The translations under genes and the position numbers were made by a program. DNA of 64,000 nucleotides from Caballeronia peredens. GTDB lineage: Bacteria; Pseudomonadota; Gammaproteobacteria; Burkholderiales; Burkholderiaceae. Numbering within the stretch: position 1 is the stretch's first letter; every line of letters starts with the position of its first letter. The notes under the pieces were generated by a model that was given only the letters and a program-made list of their open reading frames with translations, was not told the origin of the DNA and did not search any database. The stretch is taken from assembly GCA_001544595.2 (NCBI GenBank), contig FCOH02000005.1, forward strand, positions 298,496-362,495, given 5' to 3'. Shown in pieces: positions 58,597 to 64,000 of this stretch.

Positions 58597-59757
58597 ATGA
58601 CTCTCTCCATTTCAAGCAACTTCGACGCGGGCGCGATCGAAGTCGTCAAAGCCGACGAGCCCGAAGACATTCGGCTGCGCATTCGCCCCGACTCGCATGC
58701 GGAATTCGCGCAGTGGTTCTACTTCCGCGTGTCCGGCGCGCGCGGCGAGCGCCTCGTAATCACGTTCGAGAACGCGGCGCAGTGCGCGTTTCCGGAAGGC
58801 TGGCGCGACTACGAAGCGGTCGCGAGCTACGACCGCGTGAACTGGTTCCGCGTGTCGACGGAATATGACGGCCAGACGATGAAGATCGATCACACGCCCG
58901 ACTTCGACCGGATCTACTACGCGTACTTCGAGCCGTACAGCGAAGAGCGGCACTCGGAGTTTCTCGGCGCGGTGCAGCAGCTCCCGCTCGCGACGCTGAC
59001 GGAACTCGGCAGCACGGTGCAGGGCCGGCCGATGTCGGTGCTGACGCTGGGCCTTCCGGATTTCGGCGTCGCCGAACCGAAGAAGAACATCTGGATCATT
59101 GCGCGCCAGCATCCCGGCGAGACCATGGCGGAATGGTTCGTCGAAGGACTCGTGAAGCGTCTCGCGGGCTTTGGCGACTGGGCGGGCGATCCCGTGGCGC
59201 GCTTGCTGTTCGAGCGGGCCGTGTTCCATATCGTGCCGAACATGAATCCCGACGGCAGTGTCCTCGGCAATCTGCGCACCAACGCGGCGGGCGCGAATCT
59301 CAACCGCGAGTGGATGGAGCCGAGCGCCGAGCGCAGCCCCGAGGTGCTGCTTGTGCGCGAGGCGATCGAGGACACCGGCTGCGACCTGTTCTTCGATATC
59401 CACGGCGACGAAGCCATTCCGTACGTGTTCGTCGCGGGCTCGGAGATGCTGCCGGGCTTCACCGCGGAACAGGCCAAGCAGCAGAAGGCGTTCGTCGAGT
59501 TCTTCAAGCAGTCGAGTCCGGACTTCCAGGACGTGCACGGCTATGAAGCAAGCCGCTATCAGACGGATGCGCTCAAGCTCGCGTCGAAGTACATCGGCAA
59601 CGAATACAAGTGCCTGTCGCTCACTTTGGAGATGCCGTTCAAGGACAACGCCAATCTGCCCGACGAGCGCGTCGGCTGGAACGGCGAACGCAGCGCGGCG
59701 CTCGGTGCGTCGATGCTCCAGGCGGTTTTGTGGCACTTGCAGGCGTTGGCTGCCTGA
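58597..59757 (+). CDS. M14 cytosolic carboxypeptidase-like zinc peptidase
   Basis: The 386-residue protein has an N-terminal beta-sandwich domain of the cytosolic carboxypeptidase type (residues about 1-120) and an M14 catalytic domain: zinc ligands His172 and Glu175 in ARQHPGETMAEW, His269 in FFDIHGDEAIPY, substrate-binding NPDG and NLNREW, and catalytic Glu345 in LTLEMPF. In eukaryotes this subfamily removes glutamates from tubulin; bacterial homologues in Burkholderia and Pseudomonas have known structures, but their substrates are unclear. No signal peptide, so it is cytoplasmic. It ends at a bidirectional terminator. Confidence 0.9.
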   Translation: MTLSISSNFDAGAIEVVKADEPEDIRLRIRPDSHAEFAQWFYFRVSGARGERLVITFENAAQCAFPEGWRDYEAVASYDRVNWFRVSTEYDGQTMKIDHTPDFDRIYYAYFEPYSEERHSEFLGAVQQLPLATLTELGSTVQGRPMSVLTLGLPDFGVAEPKKNIWIIARQHPGETMAEWFVEGLVKRLAGFGDWAGDPVARLLFERAVFHIVPNMNPDGSVLGNLRTNAAGANLNREWMEPSAERSPEVLLVREAIEDTGCDLFFDIHGDEAIPYVFVAGSEMLPGFTAEQAKQQKAFVEFFKQSSPDFQDVHGYEASRYQTDALKLASKYIGNEYKCLSLTLEMPFKDNANLPDERVGWNGERSAALGASMLQAVLWHLQALAA

Positions 59758-59783
59758 AGGCCGGGCACGCGTAGAAGATGGAG

Positions 59784-59820
59784 AAAGGGCGTGGTCACTT
59801 CGGGTGACCACGCCCTTTTC
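59784..59820. terminator. Bidirectional terminator between convergent genes
   Basis: A 15-bp perfect stem (59784-59798 with 59804-59818), loop TTCGG, A-rich left arm and T-rich right arm. Confidence 0.93.
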
Positions 59821-59855
59821 ATGTTTGCCGTGGTTGGCCGCGCGAAATTCGCGGC

Positions 59856-60443
59856 TCAGTGCTTATTGCTGCTTTTCTTGGTCGATTTCGACGAGCCGCT
59901 CGACTTGGCCGTGCTCTTCGTCTTTCCCGACGATGACTTGGTCTTCGCGCTGTGCTTGCCTTTCGCGCTGCGCGCGCTGGTGTGCGACTGGGCGCGCAGC
60001 GGCGGCACCGGATCGTTCCAGCCGAATGCGAGCAACTGGCTGCCGACATAGCCGCAGCGGAACTTGAGCGGTGCGGGATCGCGCTCATTGCTTTTTGGCA
60101 TGCCTTGACCTTCGACCGTCACGACATTGTCCACTTTGATGCGCTGTTTCTTCTCGTCGAACGAATCGTTCCACGGTTCGATCGCGGAGTGCGAAGCGTC
60201 GAAGGATTCGGGCGGAAACTCGACGTGATCGAATGCCGTCGATGTGCTCGCGATGAAGTTGCCGTGCGCGGCGCAGTCCGCCACCAGCGGATTGGCGTTG
60301 AAGTCGGTGACGAAGTGGTGAATCAGTTCATTGCGTTCGTCGAGCGAATCGGCAAAAGCGGACACCGCGCATGCCAACGACGCGCATACCGCCAACCGGC
60401 CGACGAGCCGCAGGAGCCGGCGCGGTGCGTAGTTACTATCCAT
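59856..60443 (-). CDS. Secreted protein with Lys/Ser-rich tail
   Basis: The 195-residue product starts with a basic N-terminus and a signal peptide (LVGRLAVCASLACAVSAFA, cleavage after AFA). The mature domain has a Cys pair (VADCAAHG and LKFRCGYVG) and conserved-looking FPPESFDASHS, EPWNDSFDEKKQR and VTVEGQGMPKSNERDP segments. The last 45 residues are Lys/Ser/Thr-rich, likely disordered and able to bind anions, cell wall or nucleic acid. From memory, a similar Burkholderiaceae family is labelled BspC-domain; I am not certain of that name. ATG 60443 starts the signal peptide. Confidence 0.75.
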   Translation of the reverse strand: MDSNYAPRRLLRLVGRLAVCASLACAVSAFADSLDERNELIHHFVTDFNANPLVADCAAHGNFIASTSTAFDHVEFPPESFDASHSAIEPWNDSFDEKKQRIKVDNVVTVEGQGMPKSNERDPAPLKFRCGYVGSQLLAFGWNDPVPPLRAQSHTSARSAKGKHSAKTKSSSGKTKSTAKSSGSSKSTKKSSNKH

Positions 60444-60590
60444 CAGGTCTGGCGCTAAGAAGACACGGGCAAGTAAGATGCGCCGTGTGGGGAAGGAGTT
60501 CAATCTTATCGCACTTTGCGCGCGTTCCCATCGCCTGCAGTCCGATATCCGGTGGCCGTGGCTGCACGGGACCGGTGCCCGCCTGGAGCT

Positions 60591-61274
60591 TCAGACGCGC
60601 GGACCGCGATCCAGACGATACCGGCGCACATCATACGTGGTGATCCACGCGGGTTTGTATACCGTGATCAGGATGGTGAGCAGGCCGGTGAAGAGCGCCT
60701 CGCCGGCGCCGAGCAGAATGGCGCCGCGCGTAAATGCCGCGGGCACGACGACCGGTCCTCCGGCGAGCGCCATCTCGAGCAGCACGGTCGCGCCGCAGGC
60801 GGCAGCCACTGCCGCTCCGGAGACGACGAAGCCGTGTCCGATGATGAACGTCACGAGATTGCGCGGCAGCCAGGCGTTGCTCAGTCGTTGCAGCAGCGTG
60901 GAAACGGCGACGGGCAGCGCACCGAACAATACATAGGTGGTCGCCACCGTGAGCCACGAAGCATCGAGCACGACGGCAGCGAGACCCGTGGTCGCCGCCG
61001 TGCCGATGAGCGCGAGCCGCCAGTCGAACAGCGTGACCATGAGCGTCGCGCCGAGCAGATGGATAACGGGTCCGTCGTCGAACCAGGCGTTGCACGCCCA
61101 CAGCACCGTAACCGCGACGATGATGCCGAGCCACACGTGTTGAAGTGTGGCGTCCTGCAGGCGTGCGAAGGGGCGTTGCAACAGCGCGAGCACGATCACC
61201 CCCGCGGCGGCGATCCAACTGCCGACGCAGAGCCAAAGCGGGAGCGGTGTGTAGAAGAACCCCATGCCTTGCAT
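60591..61274 (-). CDS. CbiM-like energy-coupling-factor membrane protein
   Basis: The 227-residue protein has about seven hydrophobic helices and resembles the CbiM/NikM family (energy-coupling factor permease for cobalt or nickel) in the segments LLGATLMVTLFDWRLALIGT and the C-terminal GEALFTGLLTILITVYKPAWI. The classic N-terminal MHI metal-binding start of CbiM is absent (MQGMGFFYTPLPLW), so metal transport is doubtful. Start at 61274 or 61265 (MGFF). No CbiN/Q/O genes and no cobalamin riboswitch are visible near it. It lies 59 bases after the LuxR-type gene on the same strand. Confidence 0.75.
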   Translation of the reverse strand: MQGMGFFYTPLPLWLCVGSWIAAAGVIVLALLQRPFARLQDATLQHVWLGIIVAVTVLWACNAWFDDGPVIHLLGATLMVTLFDWRLALIGTAATTGLAAVVLDASWLTVATTYVLFGALPVAVSTLLQRLSNAWLPRNLVTFIIGHGFVVSGAAVAAACGATVLLEMALAGGPVVVPAAFTRGAILLGAGEALFTGLLTILITVYKPAWITTYDVRRYRLDRGPRV

Positions 61275-61333
61275 ATTACTCGTTGCGCGTAAAACGTGTG
61301 CGCAAAGGACAGACCCATTTGCTTCGTTTGTTG

Positions 61334-62143
61334 CTAGAACGACGATTCCGGCTCGGCGGCCATCGGCAGGGATGCTCCATCGCTGTCGAGAAGCGACGGG
61401 TAACGTTTGCGCGGCCGCCTCAGCGGAATGATCCCCGCCTGACCCGGCACGGCGCGTGTCGATGGTTCCTCGCCGCTGCGCAGGATCTCGAGATGTGCGT
61501 TCTGCACATCGTTGTAGATCGCCACTGCGGCGGCGCGATTCGTGGCGCCGAGCTGCTGGAAGATACTTGCAAGGTGGATCTTGACCGTGCCTTCGCTGAT
61601 GCCGAGCGTCTTGGCGATCATCTTGTTGGTGCTTCCCATGTGCACGCAGCGCATGATCTGCTGCTGCCGCGGCGACAGCGTCGGATGATGGCGCACCTTC
61701 GGGCGTTGATTCGCCCCGTGCTGGATCCGGCGCGCGGTGAGCTCGCGCGTCAGTTCCGGATCGACGATGTCGGCCGGAATATAGTGTCCGCCGACGAGCA
61801 CCATTTCGAGCGCGCGAAGAATCAGGATTGGGTCGAGCGCGCGCGGCACGATGCCCATTGCGCCAGCGTTCATCAGTGCGTAGACCAAAGCGACGCTGCA
61901 GCGGTCGATCATGACGGCGACCGGGACGCGGGGTGCGTCGTCGAGCAGCTTTTGCAAGTCGGCGGAGCGCAGGTCGGGCGCCCAGTCGATGACGATCATG
62001 TCGGGGATAGAGCGTTTCAAGGATGCGCGGGCTTGTCTCCAGTCCTTTGCCTCGTTGAACTGCGCTTGACGTGCGATACGGCGGAGCAATGTTTTAAGGC
62101 CCGCGCGGCGCTCCGCGTCGGAACCGATAATGTTGATTTTCAT
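61334..62143 (-). CDS. LuxR-type response regulator with atypical receiver
   Basis: The 269-residue protein has a receiver-like domain (residues about 1-125) and a LuxR/NarL HTH (residues about 163-225: LSPRQQQIMRCVHMGSTNKMIAKTLGISEGTVKIHLASIF). A candidate phospho-acceptor Asp lies in DMIVIDWAP, but the N-terminal acidic pair is reduced (IGSDAERR) and the switch Lys near GAMGIVPRALDP is Arg, so phosphorylation is uncertain. A 50-residue tail rich in Pro, Arg and Ser follows the HTH. No partner kinase is nearby. ATG 62143 is chosen because it begins the first strand (MKINIIGSD). Confidence 0.87.
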   Translation of the reverse strand: MKINIIGSDAERRAGLKTLLRRIARQAQFNEAKDWRQARASLKRSIPDMIVIDWAPDLRSADLQKLLDDAPRVPVAVMIDRCSVALVYALMNAGAMGIVPRALDPILILRALEMVLVGGHYIPADIVDPELTRELTARRIQHGANQRPKVRHHPTLSPRQQQIMRCVHMGSTNKMIAKTLGISEGTVKIHLASIFQQLGATNRAAAVAIYNDVQNAHLEILRSGEEPSTRAVPGQAGIIPLRRPRKRYPSLLDSDGASLPMAAEPESSF

Positions 62144-62275
62144 GCTTAACCTCGAGTCAATAACCCGCGCGCAACTCCGGCGCCGGGACTTTTTGCCGCC
62201 GAACAAGTCGGCGTCACGGCAATATTGACAAATTTAAGGTGATCCCGCCCCCTATCCGAACGGCATAGGCACAAA

Positions 62276-62300
62276 TACACAAAACCCCGCGAAGGCGGGG
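62276..62300 (-). terminator. Terminator of the DUF2863 gene
   Basis: Read on the minus strand, ACCCCGC/GCGGGGT (62294-62300 and 62283-62289) makes a hairpin with GAAG-type loop, followed by TTTTGTGTATTTG. Confidence 0.7.
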
Positions 62301-62333
62301 TCTGTTCAGGGTGCATAAGCGCTGCGCGGGTCG

Positions 62334-63548
62334 TCAGTGGAAGTGCGGTTGCGCCGGCTCCGCATCCTCGGGCATTTCGGCGTGGACGATCTCGCCGAGC
62401 GGGTCGGCGTAGAGCGGCACCCCGCAGTCGTCGCAGAACTCGGGCTCGAAGCGACCCGCGTGACGACGCACGTCCGAGACACCCGCCTTCTTCAGCAACT
62501 CGACGATTTCCTCGACCGGGCCGTTCGCGCCTTCGAGTTCGGCCGTCTCTTCGTCCAGGCCCAGTTCGCCGTTTTCGCGGCCGTACAGCGGCCAGACGAC
62601 GCCGTAGATCAAGTCGTTGCTGCCGCGGCGCGTAAAGCCGATGCGGTATTCGTCGATGCGCCTGTCACCGAAGCCCGCAATGACCGCGCGCAAATCCTGT
62701 GGCGCGGTGCCGAGCGTATCGAACAGATAGCGCACGGCGGTGCGGACGGTGTGCGGGCGGACTTGCTCGTCGGCATCGCGGCAGGCCGAATAGTAGGCGT
62801 CCGGCAGCAGGCATTCGAATTCGCAGCCGGGAAGGATGGCCGCGAAGCTCGGACCGCCCTGAGCGACCCACTGTTCGAGGCATTGTCCCCGTTCGATGCG
62901 GCTGCCGTTCTCTTCCTCCTGCCAGCGGAAGAACGCCTCGCCGGCCGGTACGAGGACCAGCGCCAGCAGGAAGCGCGGGTCGGCGAGGATCGGCGAAGTC
63001 TCGGGGAGGTCGGCCAGATTCAGACGTGCCGCGGCGCCGCCCAGCGCGGTTTGCAGCAACTGCTGGGCGAGCCGCGCCGTGTCGACATGATGGCGCGGCA
63101 ACTGGTCGATGCTGTACAGATAGGGCGCGACGGCCAGACGGGCGCCGGCGGCGAGAACGTGAGCCTGCATCTGTGTGCGCAGTGCGTCGACGGCGTCGGT
63201 CTTGAGCGTCCCCGACGGAATCGCGTAGCGCGTCCAGGCGAGCACGGGTGCGGCGATCAGAAGCGCCTCGTGCGGCACGCCGTCGACATCGATTCTGAAT
63301 GACTCGCTGTGCGTCTCCGCCATGTCGGCGAGCGCGCCGTAGGCGTCGGGATGATTCTGCTGGAGGTGATCGAGCGCGGCGTCGAGCGTGGTCTGATTGC
63401 CGTTGCGCACGAGCTTGGCGATGAGGGTGTCGAGACGGGTTTCCCAGAAACGGTCCTCGACACGGCTGCCGGACGCGAAGAGCGCGAGGGAGAGGCTGAC
63501 GAGCTTGTCGGCATCCGGGGGGATTCGTTTTGCGATTCGCGAGCGCAT
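62334..63548 (-). CDS. DUF2863 family protein
   Basis: The 404-residue cytoplasmic protein starts MRSRIAKRIPPDADKLVSLSLALFASGSRVEDRFWE, has alternating helical regions, and near the C-terminus carries a Cys pair FCDDCGVPLYADPLGEIVH that suggests a metal site. It matches a family found in Burkholderiales with no known function. It is monocistronic, divergent from the rRNA operon downstream. Confidence 0.85.
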   Translation of the reverse strand: MRSRIAKRIPPDADKLVSLSLALFASGSRVEDRFWETRLDTLIAKLVRNGNQTTLDAALDHLQQNHPDAYGALADMAETHSESFRIDVDGVPHEALLIAAPVLAWTRYAIPSGTLKTDAVDALRTQMQAHVLAAGARLAVAPYLYSIDQLPRHHVDTARLAQQLLQTALGGAAARLNLADLPETSPILADPRFLLALVLVPAGEAFFRWQEEENGSRIERGQCLEQWVAQGGPSFAAILPGCEFECLLPDAYYSACRDADEQVRPHTVRTAVRYLFDTLGTAPQDLRAVIAGFGDRRIDEYRIGFTRRGSNDLIYGVVWPLYGRENGELGLDEETAELEGANGPVEEIVELLKKAGVSDVRRHAGRFEPEFCDDCGVPLYADPLGEIVHAEMPEDAEPAQPHFH

Positions 63549-63723
63549 ATCGTAGCTAGAGTGAATTGGTGCGGTGAACCTTTAATTGTAGTCGCTTCGC
63601 GTCTGCTTTTACCGCAGGACGTTAAGGTGCTCCGTTTAGTGAACGGCGGTACTCTGTTTAAGGCGGGAAATTTTTTTCAACGACTCTCTTGCGGAGTAGA
63701 AGCCGAGCCACTAGAATTCCGTT

Positions 63724-63749
63724 CCTTCGCGATTCAACGAACGCGAAGG
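63724..63749. repeat. Inverted repeat upstream of rRNA promoter
   Basis: CCTTCGCG (63724-63731) and CGCGAAGG (63742-63749) form a perfect 8-bp inverted repeat with a 10-base spacer. The 290 bases from 63549 to 63841 otherwise hold no gene I can support. Confidence 0.55.
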
Positions 63750-63841
63750 GAGCGGGAAAGGCGGTTTGGCGGTGGTGCTTGGGGGCAGGAAGTAGAAGGC
63801 TCTGAGCGCGGTTGGCAAGTGAAGCGTGCTTCAAAATCTTG

Positions 63842-63870
63842 TTGACAGAAGCTGAAGCGTTGTTCATAAT
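63842..63870 (+). promoter_or_regulatory. rRNA operon promoter
   Basis: TTGACA (63842-63847), a 17-base spacer and CATAAT (63865-63870) form a near-perfect sigma-70 promoter about 60 bases before a boxA and an rrn leader. Confidence 0.85.
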
Positions 63871-63929
63871 CTCGTTTCTCTGCTGCTGATGCAGCGACGC
63901 AAGACGGAAGGTGATGTTGATCTTGCGAA

Positions 63930-64000
63930 TGTTCTTTAAAAACTAACAGCCGATAAGTGTGGGCGCTTGATGGCGAGTGCGGTTTCAGTCTTTCGGGGCT
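63930..64000 (+). promoter_or_regulatory. rRNA leader with boxA antitermination element
   Basis: TGTTCTTTAA (63930-63939) matches the rrn boxA consensus where NusB and S10 load. The following AACAGCCGATAAGTGTGGGC and the bases to the edge are typical of betaproteobacterial 16S leaders. The 16S gene itself must start beyond 64000. Confidence 0.85.

Noticed and set aside
63658..63867. 69-codon minus-strand frame upstream of the rRNA operon
   Set aside because: It overlaps the rrn promoter, has no motif and no convincing start signal.

Overview
The window is chromosomal DNA of a betaproteobacterium of the family Burkholderiaceae, most like Caballeronia, Paraburkholderia or Burkholderia. I judge this from the GC-rich coding bias, the order of the 14-gene nuo cluster ending in a DUF2818 gene, the DUF2863 and DUF1178 genes, the malonate decarboxylase operon, the duplicated PAPVYVAP-type secreted proteins, and an rRNA leader at the right edge. 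No database search was possible; family names come from motifs visible in the translations and from memory.

Layout. 1-1300: a lower-GC scar with an amidase tail, a small secreted protein, a SanA/YdcF-like protein and a decayed tyrosine integrase. 1656-3036: an outer-membrane barrel protein and an M48 lipoprotein protease. 3244-10167 (minus): malonate decarboxylase operon mdcA-B-C-D-E-G-H led by a GntR regulator, divergent from an MFS permease (10306-11625). 11813-12817: two paralogous Pro/His-rich secreted proteins, then fabI. 13986-19652: peptide importer yejABEF. 19800-24592: an NlpC/P60 peptidase, leuA preceded by a leucine-rich leader ORF, a BamE-like lipoprotein and a Leu/Ile/Val-type binding protein. 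24787-30319: rpsO, pnp, a quinone oxidoreductase, tpiA, secG and tRNA-Leu(GAG). 30532-45852: nuoA-N plus DUF2818. 45903-47151: Nudix hydrolase and DUF1178 protein. 47209-55926: two convergent acyl-CoA catabolic clusters. 55975-59757: aminotransferase, PIN protein, yaaA and an M14 carboxypeptidase. 59856-63548: secreted Lys/Ser-tailed protein, CbiM-like membrane protein, LuxR-type regulator and DUF2863 protein. 63842-64000: promoter, boxA and leader of an rRNA operon whose 16S gene must begin just beyond the window.

How the genes work together. The mdc genes make a complete soluble malonate decarboxylase: carrier protein, prosthetic-group synthesis and attachment, malonyl loading, and decarboxylation, with a divergent permease as the likely uptake system. 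The nuo genes encode all subunits of complex I. The acyl-CoA clusters hold three acyl-CoA dehydrogenases, two MaoC hydratases, an enoyl-CoA hydratase, a 3-hydroxyacyl-CoA dehydrogenase and an APH-type kinase. The kinase lies directly before an ACAD10/11-type dehydrogenase, a split form of the animal ACAD10/11 fusion, which suggests catabolism of 4-hydroxyacyl-CoAs.

Most worth a second look: the CTA-rich, apparently leaderless leader ORF before leuA; the kinase/dehydrogenase module; a putative heteromeric dehydrogenase pair with an extended palindrome upstream of its cluster; the integrase relic; and the stem-loop in the pnp leader.
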